A stretch of DNA of 64,000 bases, from assembly GCA_947465645.1 (NCBI GenBank), contig CANIBQ010000018.1, forward strand, positions 5,246 to 69,245, read 5' to 3'. Source of the stretch: Acidobacteriota bacterium. Lineage in GTDB: Bacteria; Acidobacteriota; Vicinamibacteria; Vicinamibacterales; UBA2999. Each line of letters begins with the position of its first letter. Position 1 is the first letter of the stretch. The notes beneath the pieces were generated by a model. The model saw nothing but the letters and a program-made list of their open reading frames with translations. It did not search any database and was not told the DNA's origin. This document shows, piece by piece, positions 17,880 to 26,236 of this stretch. A program made the translations under genes and the position numbers.

Positions 17880-18613
17880 CGCGAATCCTCACCCTTCTCA
17901 TCACGCTTGCGATGTCGGGCACCGCGTTCGCCCAGGCGGCGCCGCCGGCGGATCTGTCCGGATTGTGGCTGCGCGAGGTGACCCCCGACATGCGCGGCTG
18001 GTACCTGCATGGCTTCCAGGCGGGGGAGCCGGCGATGACGCCCTTCGGGGAGGCGAAGTACAAGGAGGCCAGGTCCTCTTTCGGATCGCGGCAGGTGCCG
18101 GTCGAGCAGACCAACGACCCCGTCTACAACGGCTGCCATCCGCCCGGTGTGCCGCGGGCGTACATCCATCCGTTCCCGATCCAGATCGTCAACGTACCCG
18201 GGCGCGAGGTGATCATCCTCTACGAGTACGACCACCTGGTCCGGCACGTCTACACCGACGGGCGGCCCCACGACACGAGTCCGGGCCCGACGTGGATGGG
18301 CGACTCGATCGGTAAATGGGAAGGCGACACGCTGGTCGTCGATACGGTCGGATTCAACGACAAGACGTGGGTTGACCGGCTGGGGCACCCGCACACCGAG
18401 GATCTTCACATCGTCGAGCGCATCCGGCGCGTGGCGCCAGACACGCTGCAGATCGATCTAACGATCAACGATCCAAAGATCTACTCGAAGCCGTGGACCG
18501 CGCAGATGCGCTTCACGCGGCGGCCCAACTCGTGGCGGATGCTGGAGCTGGCGTGCGAAGACGACGCGAGCTTCGACGAGTTCGAGAAGCTCACGGCGCA
18601 GCCCGCCAAGTAA
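17876..18613 (+). CDS. Secreted WEGDT-family protein (CHPPGVPR subtype)
   Basis: Protein of 245 residues, GTG start overlapping the HH stop by 4 bases. Signal peptide about 1-20 (TAFAQ), then ADLSGLWLR. GCHPPGVPRAYIHPF holds the first Cys and LACEDDASF the second. The core is the textbook family motif: WMGDSIGKWEGDTLVVDT, then GFNDKTWVDRLGHPHTEDL and NDPKIYSKPW. The shortest and most canonical member in the window, useful as a reference sequence for the family. Confidence 0.87.
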   Translation: MTRILTLLITLAMSGTAFAQAAPPADLSGLWLREVTPDMRGWYLHGFQAGEPAMTPFGEAKYKEARSSFGSRQVPVEQTNDPVYNGCHPPGVPRAYIHPFPIQIVNVPGREVIILYEYDHLVRHVYTDGRPHDTSPGPTWMGDSIGKWEGDTLVVDTVGFNDKTWVDRLGHPHTEDLHIVERIRRVAPDTLQIDLTINDPKIYSKPWTAQMRFTRRPNSWRMLELACEDDASFDEFEKLTAQPAK

Positions 18614-18666
18614 CCCTGGGCGCCGAAGCCTTGGCGAATGGCCCTGGGCGCCGAAGCCTTGGCGAA
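18614..18666. repeat. Two direct copies of a 25-base repeat
   Basis: Identical 25-base units at 18614-18638 and 18642-18666, separated by 3 bases. Each contains the inverted repeat CGCC-gaagcctt-GGCG. They fill the gap between the convergent genes ending at 18613 and 18676. Two copies only and no spacer pattern, so not CRISPR. Confidence 0.7.
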
Positions 18667-18675
18667 GGCGGCGGC

Positions 18676-19458
18676 TTATTTCGCGGGGGTCGCGGCCGTG
18701 TCGAGCAGCGTGTTGGTGAACGTCGAGTTGTCACGCACCGAGCAGTTCCACGGGCTCTGCATGAACGGCACCTTCGACTGCTGGAACACCCGCTTGAGGC
18801 CGAACGGCTTCGTGTACGCGCCCGGGTCGTCGATGGTGACGTCGTATTCGAGCTTGTCAGGGTCGAGCCGCCGGTAGCGCTCGATCACGTGCAGCTTCTC
18901 GGTGGTCGGCTTTCCCTGCTGGTCCAGCCAGGTCCTGCCGTTGGTGCCGATGATGTCGACGACGAGGGTGTTGCCGTTCTCGTAGTGGCCGATCGCGTCG
19001 CCCCAGTAGGTCGGATCCAGATCCTCGAGCGGCGGGTGCGCGCTGTTCAACCGGACGATCCGGAACTGCTGCATCACCTCGTGCAGGATCAGGACCTTGT
19101 CGGGAAGCTGCACGAACGACGTCCTGCCGGGGTGCGCGTAGACGCGGATGGGACCGTTCGGCTCGCAGTACCGGATCCAGGGATCGGTGGTCTTGTCGGG
19201 TTGGCCGAAGGGGCCGGTCGGAGGGATTTCGGAGAGCATCTTTTCGCGCGCCCAGGGCTGATAGGGAATGTCCGGTTCCTGGCCTCGCGCCTTGCCCGGG
19301 GGGTCGATCGTGCTGACGCTCATCAGCGGGCGGCCAAGCCACGTGCCCGACAGGTCCGGGATGCCCGACGCGTTGGCGGGGCCCTGGGCGTTGACGGCGG
19401 CGGTGGCGGTGAGAGCTCCGGCCAGCGCGCACGCAAAAAGAAACACCCGATGCCGCAT
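18676..19458 (-). CDS. Secreted WEGDT-family protein (CEPNG subtype)
   Basis: Protein of 260 residues with signal peptide about 1-25 (AVNAQ). PDLSGTWLGRP; YCEPNGPIRVYAHP (first Cys); GDAIGHYENGNTLVVDI core with GTNGRTWLDQQGKPTTEKL; DDPGAYTKPF; WNCSVRDN (second Cys). Resembles 15969-16850. No HH gene adjoins it. TATAGA lies 9 bases before the ATG with no Shine-Dalgarno, a likely leaderless start. Divergent from the NHL-repeat gene. Confidence 0.85.
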   Translation of the reverse strand: MRHRVFLFACALAGALTATAAVNAQGPANASGIPDLSGTWLGRPLMSVSTIDPPGKARGQEPDIPYQPWAREKMLSEIPPTGPFGQPDKTTDPWIRYCEPNGPIRVYAHPGRTSFVQLPDKVLILHEVMQQFRIVRLNSAHPPLEDLDPTYWGDAIGHYENGNTLVVDIIGTNGRTWLDQQGKPTTEKLHVIERYRRLDPDKLEYDVTIDDPGAYTKPFGLKRVFQQSKVPFMQSPWNCSVRDNSTFTNTLLDTAATPAK

Positions 19459-19467
19459 GCCGCGTAG

Positions 19468-19473
19468 TCTATA
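19468..19473 (-). promoter_or_regulatory. -10 box of a leaderless-type promoter
   Basis: TATAGA on the minus strand, 9 bases before the ATG at 19458. No purine-rich ribosome site lies between them. Confidence 0.35.
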
Positions 19474-19510
19474 CCGCGTAGTTTGCGCCTACAACGCCAG
19501 GAGCCGATAG

Positions 19511-20518
19511 ATGCCTCACTCACCGTCATGCTCGCGCGTCATTCTCGTATCGGCGATCGTCGCGCTGTCGGCCGTGGGCCACGCGCAAACGGTCCCCGCG
19601 CCCAACTCGCAACCCAATCCGTACCCGAACATCGCGAAGTTCGGCCAGCTTCCTGCCGGCAGGGTCTATGGGAACACCAGCGCGATCGACGTCGACGCGC
19701 AGGGGCACGTCTGGATCGCCGACAAGTGCGGTGCGCTGCTGTGCACTGGGCGCACCGAAGACCCGGTGATGGAGTTCGACGCGTCGGGGAAGCTCCTCAG
19801 GACCTTCGGCGGCGGGCTGTTCGTGTCACCGCATGGGATTCACGTCGACCGCGACGGCAACGTCTGGGTCACTGACGGCGCCGGTGAAGGCGGCAAGGGA
19901 CACCAGGTCATCAAGTTCAGCAGGGATGGGAAAGTCATGCTGGCGCTCGGGAAGGCCGGCGTCAGCGGCAGCGATTCCGAGACCTTCAACCAGCCGACCG
20001 ACGTCGCCGTCGCCCCCAACGGCGACATCTTCATCTCCGACGGGCACACCAACGCCCGCGTCGTGAAGTTTTCCAGGGACGGGAAGTTCCTGAAGGAATG
20101 GGGAAAGAAGGGCGCCGCGCCCGGTGACTTCGACCTGCCCCACGCGCTGGCGTTCGACTCGCAGGGCCGCCTCTTTGTCGGGGACCGCAGCAACAGCCGC
20201 ATCCAGATCTTCGACCAGGAGGGCAGGTTCCTCGCCGAGTGGAAGCAGTTCGGCCGGCCGAGCGGCATCCACATCGATCGCAACGACGTGATCTACGTCG
20301 CCGACTCCGAGTCGAATCCCAAGCGGAATCCGGCTTACGGCCGGGGGTTGCGCGTGGGCAGCGCGAAGGACGGCTCGGTGACTGCCTTCGTGCCGATCCC
20401 CGGGACCAATCCCGAGGCCACTGCGAGCGGGCCCGAAGGCATCGCCGCCAACGAGAGCGGCATCATCTACGGCGCCGAAACCGGCGGCCGCGACATCAAG
20501 GTCTACACCAAGCGCTAA
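19511..20518 (+). CDS. Secreted NHL-repeat beta-propeller protein
   Basis: Protein of 335 residues. Signal peptide about 1-26 (VGHAQ). At least five NHL-type repeats follow, each with a Gly-hydrophobic-Asp core and a 'vaDs-N-rI-vFd' type strand: SAIDVDAQGHVWIADK, HGIHVDRDGNVWVTDG, TDVAVAPNGDIFISDG, HALAFDSQGRLFVGDR, SGIHIDRNDVIYVADS. It resembles the propeller of peptidyl-alpha-hydroxyglycine amidating lyase-like proteins, but no catalytic assignment is safe. AGGAG lies 8 bases before ATG. A monocistronic gene, convergent with the TBDR at 20584. Confidence 0.85.
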   Translation: MPHSPSCSRVILVSAIVALSAVGHAQTVPAPNSQPNPYPNIAKFGQLPAGRVYGNTSAIDVDAQGHVWIADKCGALLCTGRTEDPVMEFDASGKLLRTFGGGLFVSPHGIHVDRDGNVWVTDGAGEGGKGHQVIKFSRDGKVMLALGKAGVSGSDSETFNQPTDVAVAPNGDIFISDGHTNARVVKFSRDGKFLKEWGKKGAAPGDFDLPHALAFDSQGRLFVGDRSNSRIQIFDQEGRFLAEWKQFGRPSGIHIDRNDVIYVADSESNPKRNPAYGRGLRVGSAKDGSVTAFVPIPGTNPEATASGPEGIAANESGIIYGAETGGRDIKVYTKR

Positions 20519-20530
20519 GCAGCCTCGCGC

Positions 20531-20549
20531 AGGTCAAATTTGACCTTTT
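20531..20549. terminator. Palindrome with T-run between convergent genes
   Basis: AGGTCAAATTTGACCT (20531-20546) is a perfect 16-base palindrome followed by TTTT counting its last base. It lies in the 65-base gap between convergent genes. CTTTGACTTCTGACCT downstream (20552-20567) repeats parts of the same words. Confidence 0.5.
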
Positions 20550-20583
20550 ACCTTTGACTTCTGACCTACGCGTTTCTGTCTAC

Positions 20584-22821
20584 CTACGGCAGCGTGACCA
20601 CCACCCCCGCGCGCATGGCGCGCGGCAGGCCGGTCGTCAGCGTCGGCGTCCGCCCGACGTCGTAGACCGCGTCGAAGAGATTCTCTGCGGCCACGAATGT
20701 GCTGATCCTCCGCGCGATGGTCCGGCTCACGAACACGTCGAGCACCGTCGCGCGCCGCAGCGTCAACAGGTTCTGGTCGTCTTCGAATTGCGCCCCGGTC
20801 ACACGCAATTGTGCCGACGTCGTCCAGGGGCCGGGCGTGTGGCGGAGGTCGAGGCCGAGGTTGTAGCCAGGCACCTGCGGCACCCGCTTGCCCCGGAGCG
20901 TCGTGTCGCTCGTGAAGATCGAGCGCATGAACCCGCCGGCGAACGCGACCGATACCGACGAGGGGAGCCGCACGGTGGTCTCGACTTCAAGGCCCGTGGC
21001 GCGTAGCGTGTCGGCGTTCGCCCGCTCCCGGAGAATGAGCTGGGGTGTGGCCGACAGCGTCTTGGCGGTGATCGCGTCGCGCAGCACGTTCGCGAACGCC
21101 GTGACGCGCGCCGATGTCCGACCCCGGCTGAACGCCACCCCGGCATCGCCGCCGATCAGCCGCTCGGGGTTGAGCGCCTCGTTGGGCCTGGTCTGCGTGT
21201 TGCCGGCGCTGAAGTTGCGGTAGAACTCGCTCAGCGTCGGCGCCCGGAAGCCGCGATAGAGCGCACCACGCACCGTGACGCCGCTCTCCCCGGCGCGGTA
21301 CGCCGCCGAGAGCCGCGGGTTGAACGATCCCGAGGACTTCTCGAACCCGGTGAGCCGCGAGTTCGACTGCCACCCATCGCCGTGCGCGCCGATCACCACC
21401 GTCAGCCGCTCGCTGATCCGCATCGTGTCCTGCAGGAACGCCGACCCGAGACGCTGCGTCCCTCCGGGTGCGACCGCCGGCTGCGCCCGCCCCTGCACGT
21501 AGGGGACTTCGTCCGCCCGTCCCTCGATGTAGCGGGCTTCCGCGCCGGCGAGCAGCATGTGGCGACCCCGCTCGCGAAACCATTGGGCACCGGCTCCGCC
21601 GAACGTGGTGAGAATGCGCTGGTCGCGATTGACCGCTTCGGCGGTTCGCGTGGCGTTGACCGTGACGAAGACCTGCCGGTACTGCTGCGTTCCGCCGAAC
21701 CCGCGTGCCGTCAACAGCCCCCCACCCAAGGCGCCGGCGACCTCGACGGCTCCCTGGCGTGACGCGGTGCCATTGATCGCCGCGGGGGTGGCGTTGGTGC
21801 GGTTCTCGGTATAGGCGTTCGCGGACAGGTCGGCACGCCACCCGTTCGCCCCTTGGTACCCGCTCGAGGCCATCGCCGATCGGTGCCTCGACCCGAGAAG
21901 GCTGTCGATCGGGCCGCGCGGGGCAATGCCCGGATCCTGTTGCTCGGCGATGGGAATGTAGCCGTCGATCGCGAACCACTCGCCGCCGCCGCTGTAACGC
22001 CAGCCTTGCGCCCGGCCTCCGCCAAACAGCGACACCCGGCCGGTGCCGAGGTTCCCGCCCTCGATCAACGCCCGCGCGCTCGGCTGCGTCGGCCGGCGAG
22101 TGAGCAGCTGCACGACGCCGCCGACCGCGTCGGCGCCATAGAGATCGCTGCCGCTGCCGCGCTGGACCTCGATCCGGTCGATCGCGGCCTGCGGGATCTT
22201 GTTCCAGTAGACCCATCCGCCAAATGCGTCGTTGAGCGGCACGCCGTCGGCGAGCACGAGCGACCGGCTCTGCGCGGTGCCGCCGATGCCGCGCAATGCG
22301 ACCCCCTGCGCCGTCGGATTCGCGGTCCGCGACGACGTGCGGCGAAAGAGCATGAAGCCCGGGACCATCTTCAGCGCATCGTCGATCGTCACCGCCGCGC
22401 TGGTCAGCAGCTGGGCCGAGGAGATGACCGTCACCGTCAGGCTGGGGTCACCCCGCGGCACGTCAGACCTCGAGGAGGTGACGTTGACGGCTTCGAAGAA
22501 TGGCGCCGGCTGAAGGGTGATTTCCACCACCCGCGACCCCGGAGTGAGGACATGCGTCGCCTGCGAGAAGCCGGCAGCCGTCACCACGACGCGGAGGAGA
22601 TCGGCGGGGGAGACCGCTACGTCGAAGCGCCCGTCGCGAGCGGTGATGAACTCCGCGACCGTGGCGGTCGCCGTTTCGACGCGCACGGTGGCATCAGGAA
22701 CCGGCGCGCCCGATGGATCGACGACGGTTCCGGCGAGCGGTATCTGCGCCGCGGCGGTGCCGGGGACGAGAAGCAGGAGAAGGAGAGACGCAAGGAAAGA
22801 CACCATCACGGTTGCCACCAT
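20584..22821 (-). CDS. TonB-dependent receptor, classical plug type
   Basis: Protein of 745 residues from ATG 22821; the open frame extends much further upstream, but that part is antisense to the cytochrome genes and is rejected. Signal peptide about 1-26 (TAAAQ), a short carboxypeptidase-regulatory-like domain (about 28-105), then a true TonB plug (DDALKMVPGFMLFRR, GVALRGIGGTAQSRSLVLADGVPLN, IEVQRGSGSDLYGADAVGG) and a 22-strand-type barrel. Unlike the eight Oar-like receptors here it is shorter, with a siderophore/BtuB-like plug, and ends in VVTLP rather than an aromatic residue. Divergent from the cytochrome/ACIII genes; substrate unknown. Confidence 0.88.
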   Translation of the reverse strand: MVATVMVSFLASLLLLLLVPGTAAAQIPLAGTVVDPSGAPVPDATVRVETATATVAEFITARDGRFDVAVSPADLLRVVVTAAGFSQATHVLTPGSRVVEITLQPAPFFEAVNVTSSRSDVPRGDPSLTVTVISSAQLLTSAAVTIDDALKMVPGFMLFRRTSSRTANPTAQGVALRGIGGTAQSRSLVLADGVPLNDAFGGWVYWNKIPQAAIDRIEVQRGSGSDLYGADAVGGVVQLLTRRPTQPSARALIEGGNLGTGRVSLFGGGRAQGWRYSGGGEWFAIDGYIPIAEQQDPGIAPRGPIDSLLGSRHRSAMASSGYQGANGWRADLSANAYTENRTNATPAAINGTASRQGAVEVAGALGGGLLTARGFGGTQQYRQVFVTVNATRTAEAVNRDQRILTTFGGAGAQWFRERGRHMLLAGAEARYIEGRADEVPYVQGRAQPAVAPGGTQRLGSAFLQDTMRISERLTVVIGAHGDGWQSNSRLTGFEKSSGSFNPRLSAAYRAGESGVTVRGALYRGFRAPTLSEFYRNFSAGNTQTRPNEALNPERLIGGDAGVAFSRGRTSARVTAFANVLRDAITAKTLSATPQLILRERANADTLRATGLEVETTVRLPSSVSVAFAGGFMRSIFTSDTTLRGKRVPQVPGYNLGLDLRHTPGPWTTSAQLRVTGAQFEDDQNLLTLRRATVLDVFVSRTIARRISTFVAAENLFDAVYDVGRTPTLTTGLPRAMRAGVVVTLP

Positions 22822-22893
22822 TGGCACCAATTCTCGTGGAAAGTTGACTCCACGCCAAGTCGGCCCCGGTAATAAAAGTACGCCTGACTGTCG

Positions 22894-22899
22894 TATAGT
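22894..22899 (+). promoter_or_regulatory. -10 box before the monoheme cytochrome
   Basis: TATAGT, 9 bases before ATG 22909, with no ribosome-binding sequence in between; consistent with a leaderless mRNA for the cytochrome/ACIII operon. A TTGACT at 22844-22849 is too distant to pair with it. Confidence 0.35.
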
Positions 22900-22908
22900 T
22901 AGTAAAAC

Positions 22909-23322
22909 ATGCCGAACCCATTCAGGATTGTCTGCGCGCTGGCTCTGGCGTCCCTCGTCGCCGCGGCGAGCGCGACGGCGCAGAGCCCCGGTGGAAACCC
23001 CGCCGCTGCGAAGATGAAGAATCCGGTCGCTACCAGCGCCGCGTCGGTGACGGCGGGTGCTGCCGCGTACAAGAAATACTGCGCCTTCTGCCATGGCGCC
23101 GCGGCCAAGGGCGACGGCCCGCTGGCCCCGAAGGGCTCTGCCCCCGCCGACCTGACCGACGCGAAGTGGAGCCACGGCGGCACCGACGGTGAAATCTACG
23201 TAGCGATCCAGGACGGCCTCGGCGCGACCTCCCCGATGAAGGGATTCAAGGGGAAGATGCCGGACCAGGACGTATGGAACATCGTCAACTATCTCCGCAG
23301 TCTCGCAGCGAAGAAATCCTGA
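22909..23322 (+). CDS. Monoheme class I cytochrome c
   Basis: Protein of 137 residues. Signal peptide about 1-25 (ATAQS), then a cytochrome c fold with CAFCH (about 58-62), the GDGPLAPKG loop, and MKGFKGKM supplying a methionine axial ligand, ending with the IVNYLRSLA helix. Directly upstream of an ACIII-like operon, so it is a good candidate for the ActE role or for an electron acceptor of the complex. The order differs from the Rhodothermus operon, where the monoheme subunit lies downstream. Confidence 0.88.
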   Translation: MPNPFRIVCALALASLVAAASATAQSPGGNPAAAKMKNPVATSAASVTAGAAAYKKYCAFCHGAAAKGDGPLAPKGSAPADLTDAKWSHGGTDGEIYVAIQDGLGATSPMKGFKGKMPDQDVWNIVNYLRSLAAKKS

Positions 23323-23374
23323 CGCCGGAGCTCTGATCCTGTCACGCTGGACGCGCCTGATCGCAGCTCTCGCC

Positions 23375-23959
23375 GTGTGTCTCGCGGCTGTTGGCACCGC
23401 TGCCGGCTGTCGCGTGTTCGATCCCCGGCCAACCGAGGTCGCGTCGGCCACGCCGGCGCTGCCGGGCCAGTCAACCGACGTGTTCACGACCGCCAATCCG
23501 ACGCTCGCCGTCGCGTTCAACGACTTCCTCGGCCGTCGTCCGGACGCGGTGCAGCCGATCGAGTTCCCGCACGACGTCCACGTCGGCAAGCAGATCGCAT
23601 GCGACACCTGCCACGAGGGCGTGGCCACCGGGCCGGTCGCCGGCCTTCCGAGCGTGCGGACCTGCATGATCTGCCACGAAGCGATTGCCACGGACCGCCC
23701 GCGCATCCAGCAGATCACCGCGATGCGCGACAAGGGGCTCGACCTGGCGTGGCAGCGGGTCTACGGTTTCACCGACGAAGCGCACGTCAAGTTCAACCAC
23801 GCGCCGCACGTCCGCGCCAAGGTCGAGTGCTCGACGTGCCACGGCAACGTGGCCGAGCAGACGGTGGCGCAGCGCTCCGTCGATCACACGATGGGCTTCT
23901 GCGTGAACTGCCACAACGAGAAGAAGGCGTCGATCGACTGCCTCACCTGTCATTTCTGA
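23375..23959 (+). CDS. actA: Pentaheme c-type cytochrome, alternative complex III subunit ActA
   Basis: Multiheme cytochrome with five CxxCH motifs: CDTCH, CMICH, CSTCH, CVNCH and CLTCH, the last close to the C-terminus. Additional histidines (FPHDVHVGK, FNHAPHVRAK) can serve as distal heme ligands. Five hemes match ActA of characterised ACIII. The first standard start, GTG 23375, leaves only 12 residues before a lipobox-like TAAGC, too short for a lipoprotein signal. An in-frame CTG at 23339, 8 bases after GGAG, would give a normal one. The real start is therefore probably upstream. Start of the A-B1-B2-C-D order. Confidence 0.85.
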   Translation: MCLAAVGTAAGCRVFDPRPTEVASATPALPGQSTDVFTTANPTLAVAFNDFLGRRPDAVQPIEFPHDVHVGKQIACDTCHEGVATGPVAGLPSVRTCMICHEAIATDRPRIQQITAMRDKGLDLAWQRVYGFTDEAHVKFNHAPHVRAKVECSTCHGNVAEQTVAQRSVDHTMGFCVNCHNEKKASIDCLTCHF

Positions 23960-23960
23960 C

Positions 23961-26234
23961 ATGGATAGACGATCCTTCATCAAGCTGACGGCGATTACCG
24001 GGACGAGCGCGACGCTCGCGGCCTGCGGCAATCCTGAGAACACGCTCATCCGCTTCGTGCCCGATGAAGACATCGTGCCCGGCATCGCCGTGTGGAAGCC
24101 CGGGATCTGCCCGCTGTGTGCCGCCGGCTGCGGGCTGACCGTCCGGGTGATGGACGCCGACGCAGACATCGTGCGTGAGGGCCAGGCCGGGGTGAAGCGG
24201 ATCGCGGCGGCGAAGAAGCTCGAAGGGAGTGCCTCGCACCCGGTCAACCAGGGCGGGCTGTGCGCGCGCGGGCAGGCGGCGATCCAGGTGACGTATCACC
24301 CCGACCGCATCACCCAGCCGCTCAAGCGATCGGGCACGCGCGGCGACGGCCGCTACGAAGCGATCACCTGGGATCAGGCGATCGCGGAGCTGGTCGGCCG
24401 CCTCGACGCGCTGGCGTCTGCGGGCAACCAGGCGACGCTGGCATTTGCCACGCGGCCTGGCCTGAGCCACCGCCGCGCGCTGGTCGAGCGGTTTCTCGCG
24501 GGCTTCGGCGCGCCCGCCCCGATCGTGTATGAGCTGTTCGGCGACGAGGTGCTGCGGCGCGCCAACGCGATCAGCTTCGGGCGCGATCAGCTTCCCACGT
24601 TCGACCTCGCCAACGCGCGCTCGGTGATCAGCTTCGGCGCCGACTTCCTCGGCACGTGGAACTCGCCGGTCTCGCAGGCCGCCGCGTATGGACACATGCG
24701 GCAGGGCCGGCCGGGCGTTCGCGGCTTGTTCGTGCAGGTCGAGGCGCGGATGTCCCAGACCGGGGCGAACGCGGACCACTGGGTGCCGGTCACGCCGGGC
24801 ACCGAGGGTGTCCTGGCGCTCGGGCTCGCGCACGCGATCGTCGCCGGCAAGCTTCGGGCGGGCGACGCGGCCGGCCGGGCCGGCGCGCAGATCGACGGCT
24901 GGGCCGGCGGGTTGACCGCCTACACGCCCGCGGACGTCGAGAAGGTGACCGGTGTCGCGGCACGCCGCGTCGAGGAGATCGCCCGCGACCTGGCCGAACG
25001 GTCGCCGTCGGTCGCGATCATCGCCGGGCCGCCGCTCGCCCACACCAACGGTCTCTTCAACGCGCTGGCGGTCAACGCGCTCAACGCGCTGCTTGGCGCG
25101 GTCGAGCAGCCGGGCGGCATGTTCTTCACCCCGCAGATCAATTTGGGGTCCGGCCCGGCCGCGGGAGCGCCCGCGGGCCCCGCCGGCGCCGCGCCGGCCC
25201 GCCGCCGCGCCGCGGAGGTCCTGAGTGGCGGCGCCCCGGCGATCCAGCTGCTGCTGGTTGACGGCGCGAACCCGGTCTTCACGGCGCCTGCCGCGTGGAA
25301 GGTTCGCGAGACCTTCGAGAAGATCCCGTTCATTGCCAGCTTCGGCAGCTTTCTCGACGAGACCAGCGGTCTCGCCGACCTGATCCTCCCCGACCACTCG
25401 TTCCTCGAGTCGTGGATGGACGCGACGCCGGAGTCAGGCTCACTGATGTCGGTGGCCAGCGTCGCGCCTCCGGTGATGAGGCCGTTGCACCAGACGCGCG
25501 CGATGCCCGACGTGCTGCTCGACGTGGGGCGGCGCCTCGCCACCCCGGTGGCGCTGCCGTGGCAGACCTTCGACGAGATGCTCGGCGCCACGTTCGCGAA
25601 GCTTCCTCCGGCGGCCGAGGGCGGCGACGCGTGGAGCGAGTCGCAGGCGCAGGGCGGATGGTGGGGCCAATTGCCCGCCGGCGTGGCGACAGTATCTGGA
25701 CCTGCAACGACGGCCGCTCCGGCCGCAGCCGCGCAACCGCAGTTCGACGGCGACGCGCAGCAGTTCCCGCTGCACTTCCTGCCGTATCCCTCGTCAAACT
25801 TCCTCGACGGCTCGCTCGCGCACCTGCCGTGGCTGCAGGAGATGCCCGATCCCCTGACCTCCGCGATGTGGAGCAGCTGGGTGGAAATCAACCCCCGCAC
25901 CGCCGAGCGGATGGGCATCGCGCAGGGCGACGTGATCGAGATCGCCTCGACCCAGGGAACGCTCCGGGCGCCGGCGTATATCTCGCCTGGAATCGCGCCC
26001 GGGATCGTGGCCATGCCAGTCGGGCAGGGGCACCGAATGTTCACGCGCTACGCGAGCGGCCGCGGCTCGAATCCGGTGACGCTGCTGGCGCCGCTCACCG
26101 AAAGCACCACCGGGGCGCTCGCATGGGCGGCGACCCGCGTGAAGATTTCACGCGTCAGCGGGCCCGACGGCAGTCTCATCCTGTTTGCCGGCGGCGACCG
26201 CGAACATCCGTACGAAGAACTGGGACGGGGATAA
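23961..26234 (+). CDS. actB1: ACIII molybdopterin-oxidoreductase-like subunit (ActB1 part)
   Basis: Protein of 757 residues. Tat signal DRRSFIKL, followed by a lipobox-like LAAC (19-22). C50-x2-C53-x3-C57 plus C101 (GGLCARGQ) is a complete Fe-S ligand set. The rest follows the molybdopterin-oxidoreductase fold (ISFGADFLGTWNSPV, VPVTPGTEG, DGANPVFTAP, DLILPDHSF), including a C-terminal beta-barrel domain. In ACIII this subunit is known to lack the molybdenum cofactor, so it is probably structural. An Ala/Pro-rich insertion lies at about 395-420. In many ACIII operons this part and the ferredoxin part are one protein; here they are two genes, 2 bases apart. Confidence 0.88.
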   Translation: MDRRSFIKLTAITGTSATLAACGNPENTLIRFVPDEDIVPGIAVWKPGICPLCAAGCGLTVRVMDADADIVREGQAGVKRIAAAKKLEGSASHPVNQGGLCARGQAAIQVTYHPDRITQPLKRSGTRGDGRYEAITWDQAIAELVGRLDALASAGNQATLAFATRPGLSHRRALVERFLAGFGAPAPIVYELFGDEVLRRANAISFGRDQLPTFDLANARSVISFGADFLGTWNSPVSQAAAYGHMRQGRPGVRGLFVQVEARMSQTGANADHWVPVTPGTEGVLALGLAHAIVAGKLRAGDAAGRAGAQIDGWAGGLTAYTPADVEKVTGVAARRVEEIARDLAERSPSVAIIAGPPLAHTNGLFNALAVNALNALLGAVEQPGGMFFTPQINLGSGPAAGAPAGPAGAAPARRRAAEVLSGGAPAIQLLLVDGANPVFTAPAAWKVRETFEKIPFIASFGSFLDETSGLADLILPDHSFLESWMDATPESGSLMSVASVAPPVMRPLHQTRAMPDVLLDVGRRLATPVALPWQTFDEMLGATFAKLPPAAEGGDAWSESQAQGGWWGQLPAGVATVSGPATTAAPAAAAQPQFDGDAQQFPLHFLPYPSSNFLDGSLAHLPWLQEMPDPLTSAMWSSWVEINPRTAERMGIAQGDVIEIASTQGTLRAPAYISPGIAPGIVAMPVGQGHRMFTRYASGRGSNPVTLLAPLTESTTGALAWAATRVKISRVSGPDGSLILFAGGDREHPYEELGRG

Positions 26235-26236
26235 GC

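Noticed and set aside
18614..18666. Possible mini CRISPR
   Set aside because: Only two units, a 3-base spacer and no cas genes.
22822..23733. A 300-residue N-terminal extension of the TBDR at 20584 in the same open frame
   Set aside because: It runs antisense over a clear cytochrome c and the multiheme ActA gene. The receptor's own signal peptide begins at 22821.
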